Assembly: GCF_014201335.1 (NCBI RefSeq)
Contig: NZ_JACHEB010000010.1
Span: 186,001 to 250,000, forward strand
Length of the DNA stretch: 64,000 bases
Reading direction: 5' to 3'
Source: Tunturiibacter gelidiferens
GTDB lineage: Bacteria; Acidobacteriota; Terriglobia; Terriglobales; Acidobacteriaceae
A program made the translations under genes and the position numbers. Shown here piece after piece: positions 36,601-45,075 of the stretch. The notes below the pieces were generated by a model. It saw nothing but the letters and a program-made list of their open reading frames with translations. It had not been told where the DNA came from and searched no databases. Numbering within the stretch: position 1 is the stretch's first letter; every line of letters starts with the position of its first letter.

Positions 36601-37323
36601 CATTTCATCCAGAAAAGCATCGTCCAGTTGCTGTCTTCCCAACGGAACCAACTCTCCCCACTGGTTGCGTGCCGGCAGCATCTCCATCAACAGCCGCTCA
36701 CAGTCGCGCAGACTCCCATCGCGATGCAGCAACACGGTGCGCAGCGCTGCATCCAGCTCCGCATCGTTTCCGCCGAGTTGCATCAACGTCTCTCTCGCTG
36801 CTTCGCGATACATCAACGTAGGATCTTCTACCGGAGTCTGCCGCCCGCCACCGCCTGAGAGGACCGGCAACAATCGCGCCACCTCTCCACACACGGAATC
36901 GATCGTGCGGATATTCAATCTGCGTGGTTGTTGTAGCAACTCCCAGCCGAGGGAAGCACTGCGGCGGAGCACCGCTTCTGCAAGCGCACGTGTCTCACGA
37001 TCAAAGGCGGAATCGCTCTTCACAGGTTCGTGCCGGGAAGCACTCACCAGGTAAGAGATTACGCGCTCCCTCATCTCGGCTGTTGCTTTGACGGTGAACG
37101 TAATTGCCAAAACCTGACTAGGATCTTCGACACTCTCATCGGCGAGCAACTTTAGGTAGCGTTGGATGAGGAGACCAGTTTTACCTGATCCAGCGGGCGC
37201 CTCTACGATCCATGATCGTCGGATATCGAGCGCTCGCTCTCGCGCTCGCCAGTCTGGTGGTCGTTTGCTGCTCGTCGTTTCTGGAAGAGAATTAGCTTCT
37301 GAGATGTCAAACAAATCACCCAC
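33700..37323 (-). CDS. AddA-like UvrD/Rep helicase-exonuclease
   Basis: About 1207 residues from GTG 37323 (AGAGG upstream); an in-frame ATG at 37359 is an alternative. SF1A helicase motifs in order: Walker A APAGSGKT (42-49), LLVDEMQDTSTSQYELIQLL (motif II), VFLVGDPKQSIYLFRQA (III), DLMTVHKSKGLEWDVV (V) and RKRLFYVACTRAREELHLF (VI). A C-terminal PD-(D/E)xK nuclease domain has WIIDYKTATHGRERADEFL. This is the AddA architecture: resection of double-strand breaks for recombination together with the AddB-like subunit immediately upstream, whose stop it overlaps by 8 nt. Motif II reads DEMQD instead of the more frequent DEFQD. Confidence 0.9.
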   Translation of the reverse strand: MGDLFDISEANSLPETTSSKRPPDWRARERALDIRRSWIVEAPAGSGKTGLLIQRYLKLLADESVEDPSQVLAITFTVKATAEMRERVISYLVSASRHEPVKSDSAFDRETRALAEAVLRRSASLGWELLQQPRRLNIRTIDSVCGEVARLLPVLSGGGGRQTPVEDPTLMYREAARETLMQLGGNDAELDAALRTVLLHRDGSLRDCERLLMEMLPARNQWGELVPLGRQQLDDAFLDEMVLPRLELALERAICAGLTRLSLIFPPGILKELASLAGEMGHAEGYKGDPSPIALCTGLHTAPQETAKHLEHWRALIHLLATKESKWRAAATRNHLGFNIERHHAQQLRLLVQQLWLRDDVLEAIKRVKDLPPAKYPQEQWAVAKALFRVLNRALVELQLIFARRGECDFAELGLLARVALRRDGAVSDLNKAWGMKLQHLLVDEMQDTSTSQYELIQLLTQRWDGHSQTVFLVGDPKQSIYLFRQARVERFVTTMQTEFLGDLPLSRLQLTANFRSQRNLVEAFNDDLSLLFPRTVSTENPDEVPYVEAKAVRGPSQSGSLNLVWHPRVLASAVSTEAAKKAKSRQAKREAQQVRAIVEDWRARPLPEGRNEPWKLAVLVRSRNLLIDIVTELKNDSKGAIPFRAVDIEALGERQEVLDLFALTRALMHPADRIAWLAVLHAPWCGLGRADLHLLAGADDPIWSERCIGDAIAERKDLLSEQSCARLMRVWPVLQAAEENRSGISTAQWVEKTWRSLGGDASLKPVELSNARRYLQLLDEVEEEAGTIEVNLLKRRLDKLYAQPPASGWAVDLMTVHKSKGLEWDVVMVPGLQKKDPANREKLLNWSEIDFGDVEAAHIMLAPIVGRGEGSRALNDWLKSMDKAKEAAERKRLFYVACTRAREELHLFASPKTKANGEINRPYGSLLATAWPAAERHFTDVPASKNVNQLPMMFPLPEEDEGFVGDIAASVDEAVRSAILQRLPIEFKPESRFSIGQKLFYGEDTDTPGAAHFERPEGSFEARAFGTAVHAFLEAIAKRLVEEINLEALLREVESWTPRIVALLRGEGLQPVVIERLARRVKTALTNMLQDEEGRWVLSQHAQASNELALTAWRDTRSSVRLDRVFHGGSKPMEPGTDYLWIIDYKTATHGRERADEFLVEERAKYTDQMKVYARMMKDRVTSGKLRVGLYYPMLPKLVWWTPESD

Positions 37324-40054
37324 GGCTGACCTCTGCCGATGAGCTTTCGTCCTGTTCATCGTCTTCTTCGAGCAACGACACGTCGAGCCGACAGAGGAGT
37401 CTTTGTTCGCAGTGAGAGCAGCTACCCGGATACGTCTTCGGCTGCACACGGGCATCGCCGGAAGAGAACTCTTCCGCCAGTGCTACCAGCACCTCTCTCC
37501 ACCGTTCTATTTGAGCTTCGAGTGTGGGCGCCTCTCTAAGCTTGCTTGCTTTGGTGAGCACACCGTCACATGTTGCGTATCCCTTAAGACCGCGGCCGTC
37601 TCCCGCCCGCACCAAACCGAACGCGACACCCTGTAATCGATGTTCCTCCGTGAGAATTGCATATAGCGGAAGCTGCGGAGTATCGGGTCGCGACGTCAAC
37701 CAGTCATTTGGCGAAGCAGGACCCGTCTTGTAGTCGATCAGAACTTCACCACCTTCTACTACGTCTACGCGATCCAGACGCACATTCAGGCGTAGCGGTC
37801 CCACGCGGACGTCATCAAGTTTTTTCTCGCTGAGCTTGACCTCGAAGGGGAGTTCCCGCTCCAACTCCAGTTCCAACCATCCTGACAGAAGTTTGCGCAG
37901 CCTCTTTCGCTGCACGTCTATATAGGCCTCATCCCAATCGGTCGCAATTGCCTCTGCCGTTTTCTTTAGAGCTTGAGCGATGCACCACTCCAATACTTCG
38001 TCACGTTCCTGAGTGTTCATCGATCGCAAAGCATCCTGCGTTTTGACCTCGTTCCAGAAGTGCTCAAGCGCATGGTGGACTACAGTACCGCTTACTCTCG
38101 CATCCATACCAGGTTCGATCGACTCGACCTCCGTCGACCACAGTCGGTATTCCGCGAAAGCACGAAAACCGCACGCTGCCTGGAGTTCCAGAACTCTTGC
38201 CCCGCCACGAAGAACCTTGTCCGGGAGCGCCTGAACCACAGCGGAGTCCGTAACCTCTTCAAGGTCGACGATTGTTCGCGGCGGCTCATACTCTACAAAA
38301 TCCACTGCGCTAAACGCTTCCAGCTCGAGCGCGGCCAGCAACGGTGAAGGCCGCTGGCCGCCCTCCGGAGACTCTTTCGCGTAGCTGAATGCGACTGTAC
38401 CGGCGCTTGCAGCAATTCGGTCCGTGATCCTTCGCGCGTGTTCATTGTCCAGGGTCACACTGGTTCCAGGCATCTCTAATTCGCGTTGCAGATGCCAGGG
38501 CAGCAGGGAATTGGTGGTTGTTGCCATTGGCCAGGTAAGTTCGCCGGCGCGCAGGAACCAAACCGCGTCAAATGTGCTTCCTGCGGCTTCGAGCGGACCC
38601 ATCACTTGCACTGGAGCCCCTCGCGACTCCGGCGCAAACATAGTCTGGCGGGCAATTCTCTCCAGCGTGGAAAGTGCTGCTGCAAACTCGACCGGGACGC
38701 CATCAAAATCGAGCGTTGGGAGTTCATCAAGCGCACTCTCCCACTTGCGCCGCGTTTGAAACGCGGTGCTGGTCTCTCTGCGCCCGGAGCACCATTCCGA
38801 TGCGATGAGAAGATCCCGCATCTGTTCTGCCCATTCAGCGTGCGTCCTTGCATTGAGACCTTGCAAGCGGTTCGCAAGACGCAGCGTTGCTCGTAGGGTG
38901 CCAAGCAATCGAGATAGCTTTTGTCGGCGCTTCGATCGTTCCATCATCTCGACTAGCCCAGACAGTGATATCTCCGGTCGCAGCATTCGCGCTTTGCGAA
39001 GTTCAAAGGCATCGAACTCAGCGCGCGCACCTCTTTCCTCGCCAGTCATCGCGAAGCAGGGCGACAACAACAACGCACTCACTCGATCCAGAGGTAGTGG
39101 TTCAATGGACCAGCGCAGGAGATCGAAGGCGGCGGCAACCAGAGGGATCTCTGCCAGAGCGACGCCAATTGAAAACTCGTACGGTCCAGTCTGACTATCG
39201 GTGCAGATGTCTTCCAGCTCTGGTGCCAGAACTTCGCGAAATACCCGGTCGATTTCTCTCCGCTCATTCTCAAGCGCAGGCACAATCACCGCGACGGTCG
39301 CGTCGGCATTCTCTTCGAGAAATCTCCGCACCCATCGCGCAGCAAGGAACAACTCCTGATGCTCTTCCTCGGCTTCCACGAGCACGCTCCTCTGAGTGGA
39401 AACGGCTAGCCGAAGATCCTCAACCTGTACTGCCGCCGACTGCAGGGCATCCATCAGCCGTCTTTGGGATGGGATCAAATGATCGAACCCGACCAATACA
39501 ATTTTCTTTGGAGTTAATTGGAAGAATCCAGTTCCTGCGACGTTTTTCTCACACACCCCGCGTAGTTTGTCTTCTAACTGGGCCTGCACGACAAACCGTT
39601 CGGCCTGGCATACTCGCTCGAAGGTGCGCGCCCATCGTTGAAACGATCGCGTGTCCGAACCTCCGATCGCTCCTCGGAGCCTCGATTGACCGTCGTATTG
39701 GGAGAGTTTGCGCCACGCCTCCGCCGCCATGACGGCCAGCGAATCGACACTTCGCAGACTTGCCAGTTCATCGTCAGCCTCGAGAATTGTCCTCCACACG
39801 ACGTGTTCCTGCGACCGGTTCAAAATCATCTCAGAGACATGACCCTCAACCAGGAGTCGATGCCACAGACTTGCAATCCATGCGTCCCAGGAAATGACCG
39901 CCGCCGGCGCCCAGCTCGAGAGCCCCAACTCACGATTGCGCCGATCCCATCCCCGCCCCAGACTCCGTGCAGCTCGCTGGTTGCTCGTTACAACGACCGC
40001 GCCCTGATCTAACGCCTCAACAATTCCGCCTGGCAGCAACCGACGACCATCCAT
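37316..40054 (-). CDS. AddB-like PD-(D/E)xK nuclease subunit
   Basis: A 912-residue partner of the helicase. The N-terminal part is a degenerate helicase-like fold (VVTSNQRAARSLGRGW at residues 21-36, in place of a Walker A). The C-terminal nuclease has VLIDYKTGPASPNDW. Cysteines that would hold a 4Fe-4S cluster in AddB-type nucleases are visible: one before the nuclease (LQAACGFRAFAEYRL) and three after (GSCSHCEQRLLC). Resembles the 'probable DNA repair protein' family found next to UvrD-like helicases rather than classical Bacillus AddB. Expected to form one complex with the downstream gene for break processing. Confidence 0.85.
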   Translation of the reverse strand: MDGRRLLPGGIVEALDQGAVVVTSNQRAARSLGRGWDRRNRELGLSSWAPAAVISWDAWIASLWHRLLVEGHVSEMILNRSQEHVVWRTILEADDELASLRSVDSLAVMAAEAWRKLSQYDGQSRLRGAIGGSDTRSFQRWARTFERVCQAERFVVQAQLEDKLRGVCEKNVAGTGFFQLTPKKIVLVGFDHLIPSQRRLMDALQSAAVQVEDLRLAVSTQRSVLVEAEEEHQELFLAARWVRRFLEENADATVAVIVPALENERREIDRVFREVLAPELEDICTDSQTGPYEFSIGVALAEIPLVAAAFDLLRWSIEPLPLDRVSALLLSPCFAMTGEERGARAEFDAFELRKARMLRPEISLSGLVEMMERSKRRQKLSRLLGTLRATLRLANRLQGLNARTHAEWAEQMRDLLIASEWCSGRRETSTAFQTRRKWESALDELPTLDFDGVPVEFAAALSTLERIARQTMFAPESRGAPVQVMGPLEAAGSTFDAVWFLRAGELTWPMATTTNSLLPWHLQRELEMPGTSVTLDNEHARRITDRIAASAGTVAFSYAKESPEGGQRPSPLLAALELEAFSAVDFVEYEPPRTIVDLEEVTDSAVVQALPDKVLRGGARVLELQAACGFRAFAEYRLWSTEVESIEPGMDARVSGTVVHHALEHFWNEVKTQDALRSMNTQERDEVLEWCIAQALKKTAEAIATDWDEAYIDVQRKRLRKLLSGWLELELERELPFEVKLSEKKLDDVRVGPLRLNVRLDRVDVVEGGEVLIDYKTGPASPNDWLTSRPDTPQLPLYAILTEEHRLQGVAFGLVRAGDGRGLKGYATCDGVLTKASKLREAPTLEAQIERWREVLVALAEEFSSGDARVQPKTYPGSCSHCEQRLLCRLDVSLLEEDDEQDESSSAEVSRG

Positions 40055-40099
40055 CCTTCGGTTATACGCCCACCATCGCAGGAAAAGCAGACCATAGAA

Positions 40100-41263
40100 T
40101 CAGTCTGCGATTGGTCGGGTTCGCTGCGCAAAAAGACTCATCGCCAGCAACCCCAGAGCTGCCGCAAAGGGCAGAGCCAACGCCAACTGCAACGATCCGG
40201 TTCTCGTAGAGACCACCCCCATCATCCACGGTAGCGCAGCCGCCCCCAGCCCGGAGACTGCCACTACAATTCCAGCCTGTCGAGCTGTCGGCCTTTCTGC
40301 GATCAGCAGCGCAAAGGTAGCAGGAAAAAACGGCGCCAGACTGAACCCGAGAAGCACAGCAAAGGCGGCGATCGTCACGGAAGAATGCGCCGTCGCCAAC
40401 GCCACCGTGAAAACAGAGGCTAGCACCAAACTCCCACGTTGCGCGGTTTTCTCACCCACGCGGAGCATAACTGCCGAAGCACCCAGACGGCCGACGGTCA
40501 GCGCCATCCAAAGGAGAAGCGTCGTATACTCGCTCACCGCCAGTGTCTTATCGCCGTATCGCAATGCGAAGGTGGTCAGCCAGCCACTCAGGCAAGTCTC
40601 GAATCCGCCATAAAGCACGAGCAATCCAGCGAAATAAAGATATACTCGCCTACTCAGAGCAGCCGGCAGCCCAGCTTCTGCAGACGCGGCGGCATCAGGG
40701 TCTTCATTATCTGAAGCCTCTCCTCGCATCTGTACCCATAACACCAATACGCCGATCACAAACAGTCCCGCGAACCCCCTGAGCACTCCCGTTAACGTGA
40801 AGCGCGGCAACAGCCACGCAGCCAGAAGCGCAGACAACATGGCTCCCAGGCTGAACGAAAAGTTAAGCAGCGACAGCGCGGATCCACGATGAGAGGTAAA
40901 TCTGCGACCCGCCAGTATGTTCACCGAAGTAATGATCTGTCCCAGACCAAATCCACCTACGAACAAACCCACGGATCCCAGGCTCATCGAAGGAGCAACA
41001 GCAAATCCACCGAAGCCCACAGCACCCGCCACCAACCCGACAAGAAGACTTCTTCTTAGTTTCTTCGACACCGTCACTCCGCCGAGAAACGCACCACAGA
41101 ACTTTGCTGTCATCAGCAGGCCGCTTTGCGAATCCAGCATCTCCCATTGCTTTGCCAGCAGGGGAAGGATGGGTCCCAGCAATGCGGTCCCAAGGCCAGC
41201 CAGCATCAACCCAAAGTGCATCAGCCCCAGAGAGGGTGACTGCATCTTTCTTCGCTCCATCAA
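40100..41263 (-). CDS. Major facilitator superfamily transporter
   Basis: A 387-residue protein with about twelve membrane helices. The N-half has GLGTALLGPILPLLAKQW and a GG/RR loop (FLGGVTVSKKLRRSL), typical of MFS; the second half mirrors it. The fucose-permease-like subgroup is possible, but no substrate-defining residue is clear. 46 bp upstream of the addB start on the same strand, probably an independent gene. Confidence 0.82.
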   Translation of the reverse strand: MMERRKMQSPSLGLMHFGLMLAGLGTALLGPILPLLAKQWEMLDSQSGLLMTAKFCGAFLGGVTVSKKLRRSLLVGLVAGAVGFGGFAVAPSMSLGSVGLFVGGFGLGQIITSVNILAGRRFTSHRGSALSLLNFSFSLGAMLSALLAAWLLPRFTLTGVLRGFAGLFVIGVLVLWVQMRGEASDNEDPDAAASAEAGLPAALSRRVYLYFAGLLVLYGGFETCLSGWLTTFALRYGDKTLAVSEYTTLLLWMALTVGRLGASAVMLRVGEKTAQRGSLVLASVFTVALATAHSSVTIAAFAVLLGFSLAPFFPATFALLIAERPTARQAGIVVAVSGLGAAALPWMMGVVSTRTGSLQLALALPFAAALGLLAMSLFAQRTRPIAD

Positions 41264-41319
41264 TCGACCCCTGTGTAATCTCGCGTTTCAGCCATTATCA
41301 TTGACCCAGGAGTCTGCCC

Positions 41320-42210
41320 GTGTCTCGCAAGCCTGTATTTGTTCTCGCCTTCTTTGCTCTTCTCGCCGGCTGCCGTCAAAACACTCCGCCTACTGTCTCC
41401 AAACAAGCTTCCGCCGCGCAGACCTTCACCATTCGCGGCAAAGTCGTCTCTACAGATGCCGCACACGTCACACTCGACGGCGAAGATGTCCCTGGCTTTA
41501 TGGAAGCGATGACGATGGACTACAAACTCGCAGATCCCAGCGTCGTCAGCGAACTTCACCCAGGCGATCGCATCACCGCTAAGGTCCTTGCAAACAAGGA
41601 GGGCGACAATTACGGAGATGTTCGTCTCGATGATATCGTCGTCATTTCGCAGGCACGCCCCGACTACAAGCCTCCAGTCTCCTACCACGTCCCCACAGCA
41701 GGCGATGTTGTCCCCGACTTCAAACTCCTAAACCAGAGCGACCGCACAATCCATCTGAACCAATTTAAAGGCAAGATCATTCTGATGACGTTCATCTACA
41801 CTCGTTGCCAGCTCGCGGATTTTTGCCCCCGCATGAGCCACAACTTTGCCGACATCGACAAGGCGCTCGCCGCCGACCCCGCCCTCTATAAGCAAACCCA
41901 CCTCATCAGCGTCAGCTTCGACCCCACCTATGACACACCCAAGGTTCTTCGCAGCTATGGTGGCGCCTACACCGGTAACTATACCAATGAAAGATTTCTT
42001 CATTGGGACTTCGCTGCTCCTGCAGAAAAAGAGTTGCCTGCTATGACACAATTTTTTAACGTAGGCGTCACTCCGGGCGACAGCAAATCTCTAACTCACT
42101 CACTCTCAACTGTTCTGATAGGCAAAGACGGAAAGATTGTTGATTGGTATCCCACAAATGAATGGAAGCCGGAAGAGATAGTGGCTGCAATCAAGAAGAG
42201 CGCGGCTTAG
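41320..42210 (+). CDS. Sco1/SenC copper chaperone lipoprotein with N-terminal CusF-like domain
   Basis: A 296-residue lipoprotein: lipobox LLAGC (Cys18), a copper-binding CusF-like domain (about 36-110, PGFMEAMTMDY with Met pairs), then a Sco thioredoxin fold (about 125-290). The redox/copper cysteines are Cys163 and Cys169 (TRCQLADFC), a CX5C arrangement rather than the classical CX3C, with the conserved His260 (THSLS). Sco proteins deliver copper to the CuA site of cytochrome oxidase; the extra domain may supply or buffer copper. GTG start with CCAGGAG upstream. No oxidase genes nearby. Confidence 0.87.
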   Translation: MSRKPVFVLAFFALLAGCRQNTPPTVSKQASAAQTFTIRGKVVSTDAAHVTLDGEDVPGFMEAMTMDYKLADPSVVSELHPGDRITAKVLANKEGDNYGDVRLDDIVVISQARPDYKPPVSYHVPTAGDVVPDFKLLNQSDRTIHLNQFKGKIILMTFIYTRCQLADFCPRMSHNFADIDKALAADPALYKQTHLISVSFDPTYDTPKVLRSYGGAYTGNYTNERFLHWDFAAPAEKELPAMTQFFNVGVTPGDSKSLTHSLSTVLIGKDGKIVDWYPTNEWKPEEIVAAIKKSAA

Positions 42211-42281
42211 TCTTCCAGACAACATGGAGCCAAAAAGGTTCATCTGACTATCTGTGTGCAAGACGCACGGAGGTAGTTCAC

Positions 42282-42620
42282 ATGAAACTCAATCGACTTG
42301 CAGTTCCAATACTTGCCATCTCACTTGCAACTCCAGGTTTCGTAATTGCTCAGTCCTATGCGTCGCCAGCGCCAGGTTATGGACAGGCCGGTGGCTGGGA
42401 CACTCCGCCACAGGAGTTCAAGGATATCCAGCGTCAGGGTTATCACGATGGCATTGAAGGAGCACGTAAGGATTTCGACAATCATCGCCGGCCCGACGTA
42501 AACAATCGCGACGAGTACCGTCACCCGCACGTAGAAAGCAGCGCGCGTGCAGACTATCGCGATGGCTTCCGGCGCGGCTACGACACCGCAATGCAGCACC
42601 TGATGAACGGTCCGCGATAA
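42282..42620 (+). CDS. Small secreted protein of unknown function
   Basis: A 112-residue protein starting at ATG 42282 with GGAGG upstream. Signal peptide of about 23 residues (ending GFVIAQ). The mature part has two copies of a YxDGxxxG unit, YHDGIEGARKDF and YRDGFRRGYDTAM, separated by a His/Arg/Asp-rich stretch. No named family recognised. A strong terminator 22 bp downstream makes it a single-gene unit. Confidence 0.72.
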   Translation: MKLNRLAVPILAISLATPGFVIAQSYASPAPGYGQAGGWDTPPQEFKDIQRQGYHDGIEGARKDFDNHRRPDVNNRDEYRHPHVESSARADYRDGFRRGYDTAMQHLMNGPR

Positions 42621-42641
42621 GAAGGCAGGTTACATGATCAG

Positions 42642-42672
42642 AATACCCAGCCACTCAGGCTGGGTATTTTTT
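42642..42672 (+). terminator. Intrinsic terminator
   Basis: AATACCCAGCC and GGCTGGGTATT make an 11-bp perfect stem with a 5-nt loop, and the 3' arm runs into TTTT. Because the arms carry A- and T-runs it can work on both strands. Confidence 0.92.
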
Positions 42673-42756
42673 GCCCGCTTACCGGTGCAACTTTGTAGAC
42701 GCCCGTCCTCCCCCTTCAAGTATCCTGATAGTGCGACTATCAAGGAGTTTCACCTC

Positions 42757-43134
42757 ATGGCAAAACTCACCATCGGCTTCGGCGTCTTGCTTATTCTGCT
42801 TGGCATCACCGGTTACGTCACCACAGGCAGCGCTCATCCCACGGCACTGATTCCCGCCGGCATCGGTCTCTTTTTTGTTCTGTTCGGCGTAATGGCTAAC
42901 AGCGAAAACTCAAAAAAACGCATGCTCTGGATGCACATTTCCGTCACGGTCGCTTTGCTCGTATTTTTGGGGATGATCCCCTCGGCGATCGACACGCTGA
43001 AACTTTCCCGTGGTGCTTCGTTTCCGCACCCTATTGCTGTCGAAGAGAAGGGAGCGCTCTGTCTCCTCAGCCTGATTTATGTATTGTTCTGTGTTCGCTC
43101 CTTCATCTCTGCTCGCCGCGCTCGACTTGTGTAG
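42757..43134 (+). CDS. Small integral membrane protein (125 aa)
   Basis: ATG 42757 with AAGGAG upstream. Four hydrophobic segments (about residues 4-22, 28-46, 57-78, 98-117), each joined by short loops, and a basic C-terminus. No conserved family motif that I can name. It precedes the ABC exporter by 30 bp on the same strand and could be cotranscribed with it. Confidence 0.7.
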   Translation: MAKLTIGFGVLLILLGITGYVTTGSAHPTALIPAGIGLFFVLFGVMANSENSKKRMLWMHISVTVALLVFLGMIPSAIDTLKLSRGASFPHPIAVEEKGALCLLSLIYVLFCVRSFISARRARLV

Positions 43135-43164
43135 TGGCCTCCCAAGCGTAAACTCAATTTAGCT

Positions 43165-45075
43165 ATGTCCTCTTCCTTTGGTCCATCCAGCTTTGGCGGC
43201 GGTATGAAGGCCGTAGACCGTACTTCCCGCGGTACTAGCAGAGCTACGACAGCTGACCTCACAGCCTCGCGTCCGAAGCCAAAGCTGACCAAGGTCATGC
43301 CGGAGGTGTGGAAGCTGGTCAAGCCGCGCCGGTGGCTTCTTGCCGGCAGCTTTTTATTGATGCTCGTCAACCGCCTCTGCAGCTTTGCCCTGCCGGTCTC
43401 CTCGCGTTACCTGATCAACAACGTGATGTACAAGCATCAGTTGAATCTGCTTCCGTGGATTATCGCCATCGTCGCCACTGCCACTTTTCTTCAGGGAGTT
43501 TCTTCCTACACACTCACACAGTTGCTTTCCACTGCCGGCCAAAGGCTCATTTCAGAGCTGCGAACCCGGGTTCAACGACACATCGGTCGCCTTCCCGTAG
43601 CTTTCTACGACGAAAACCGAACGGGCACGCTCGTCGCCCGCATCATGACCGATGTCGAAGGCGTCCGCAATCTGGTTGGGACCGGGCTGCTGGAATTTGC
43701 CGGCGGCATTGTGACCGCGATCATTGCTTTCTGCATCCTGATCCGCATCAGCGGACGCATGACGCTACTCACGGTCTGTATTCTGCTCGTCTTCGGTCTC
43801 ATCCTGCAGAAAGCCTTCAAGACGATCCGTCCGATCTTCCGCGAACGCTCGAAGATCAACGCAGAGGTCACAGGCCGTCTCACCGAATCGCTGGGCGGCG
43901 TACGTGTCGTCAAGGGCTACCACGCCGAAGATAGTGAAGCCCGCGTCTTTGCTCGCGGCGTCGAACGTCTGCTTAAGAACGTAATCAGCTCGATCACTGC
44001 TCAGTCTCTGATGACTCTCTCCTCCACGATGGTGTTGGGAGTGGTCGGAGGTCTGATCATGTACCTGGGCGCCAAAGAGATCGCTGCTCATCGTTTGGAT
44101 GTCGGTGGCTACGTGGAGTACACCATGCTGCTCGCCTTCATGGTAGCGCCCATCGTGCAACTTGTTAACATCGGGACCCAACTCACCGAAGCCCTTGCAG
44201 GCCTTGACCGCACCACTGAAATTCTGAACGAGAGCGAAGAGGACAGTGAGCCAAATCGTACGGTCGTCATCGGGCCGATACACGGCGATGTCGCGTTTCA
44301 AAATGTGACCTTTGCATACGAAGTCGACAAACCCGTCCTCCACGGCATCAGCTTCGAGTCGAAACCGGGAACGGTCACTGCACTGGTTGGCTCCTCCGGC
44401 TCAGGCAAGTCCACCATCATCTCCCTCATCTGCGGCTTTCACACGGCTGTCGGCGGCGAGGTCCTCATCGATGGCATCGATCTCGGTACGATCTGCCTCA
44501 GCAGCTACCGTCAGCAGCTTGGAGTCGTCTTGCAGGAGACCTTCCTCTTCGACGGCAGCATCCGCGAAAACATTCTCTTCAGCCGCCCACAGGCCACAGA
44601 GGAGCAGCTGATGGAGGCCAGCCGCATCGCCCGCGTCGACGAGTTCGCCGAGCGCTTCCCAGAGAAATACGACACTGTCGTTGGCGAACGCGGCGTCAAG
44701 CTCTCCGGCGGGCAACGCCAGCGCATCTCTATCGCCCGCGCCATCCTCGCGGATCCACGCATCCTCATCCTCGATGAAGCCACCAGTTCGCTCGACTCGG
44801 AATCCGAGGCGCTCATCCAGAGCGGGCTCAACTTCTTGATGGAGGGTCGCACGACCTTCGTGATCGCGCACCGTCTCTCCACCATCCGGCGTGCAGACCA
44901 GATCCTCGTGATCGAGCAGGGAAGGATTCTCGAACGCGGCACTCACGACTCGCTCTACAAACTACAAGGCCGCTACTACGACCTTTACACTCGGCAACAC
45001 GGTCTCGAAACCAACCTCTTCCTCGCGCCAGGTGAAGGTGACAAGATTGAAGAGGCTGTATCAGCCGACTCTTAG
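43165..45075 (+). CDS. ABC exporter (MsbA-like, fused domains)
   Basis: A 636-residue half-transporter: a polar N-terminal extension of about 45 residues, six membrane helices (about 55-340), and an ATPase with Walker A GSSGSGKST, Q-loop VVLQETFLF, signature LSGGQRQRISIARAI, Walker B ILILDEATSSLDSESE and switch His IAHRLST. Homodimeric lipid/drug flippase architecture; substrate unknown. The stop overlaps the GTG of the methyltransferase gene, so the exporter may act on a methylated product or the pair may be linked only by expression. Confidence 0.9.
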   Translation: MSSSFGPSSFGGGMKAVDRTSRGTSRATTADLTASRPKPKLTKVMPEVWKLVKPRRWLLAGSFLLMLVNRLCSFALPVSSRYLINNVMYKHQLNLLPWIIAIVATATFLQGVSSYTLTQLLSTAGQRLISELRTRVQRHIGRLPVAFYDENRTGTLVARIMTDVEGVRNLVGTGLLEFAGGIVTAIIAFCILIRISGRMTLLTVCILLVFGLILQKAFKTIRPIFRERSKINAEVTGRLTESLGGVRVVKGYHAEDSEARVFARGVERLLKNVISSITAQSLMTLSSTMVLGVVGGLIMYLGAKEIAAHRLDVGGYVEYTMLLAFMVAPIVQLVNIGTQLTEALAGLDRTTEILNESEEDSEPNRTVVIGPIHGDVAFQNVTFAYEVDKPVLHGISFESKPGTVTALVGSSGSGKSTIISLICGFHTAVGGEVLIDGIDLGTICLSSYRQQLGVVLQETFLFDGSIRENILFSRPQATEEQLMEASRIARVDEFAERFPEKYDTVVGERGVKLSGGQRQRISIARAILADPRILILDEATSSLDSESEALIQSGLNFLMEGRTTFVIAHRLSTIRRADQILVIEQGRILERGTHDSLYKLQGRYYDLYTRQHGLETNLFLAPGEGDKIEEAVSADS

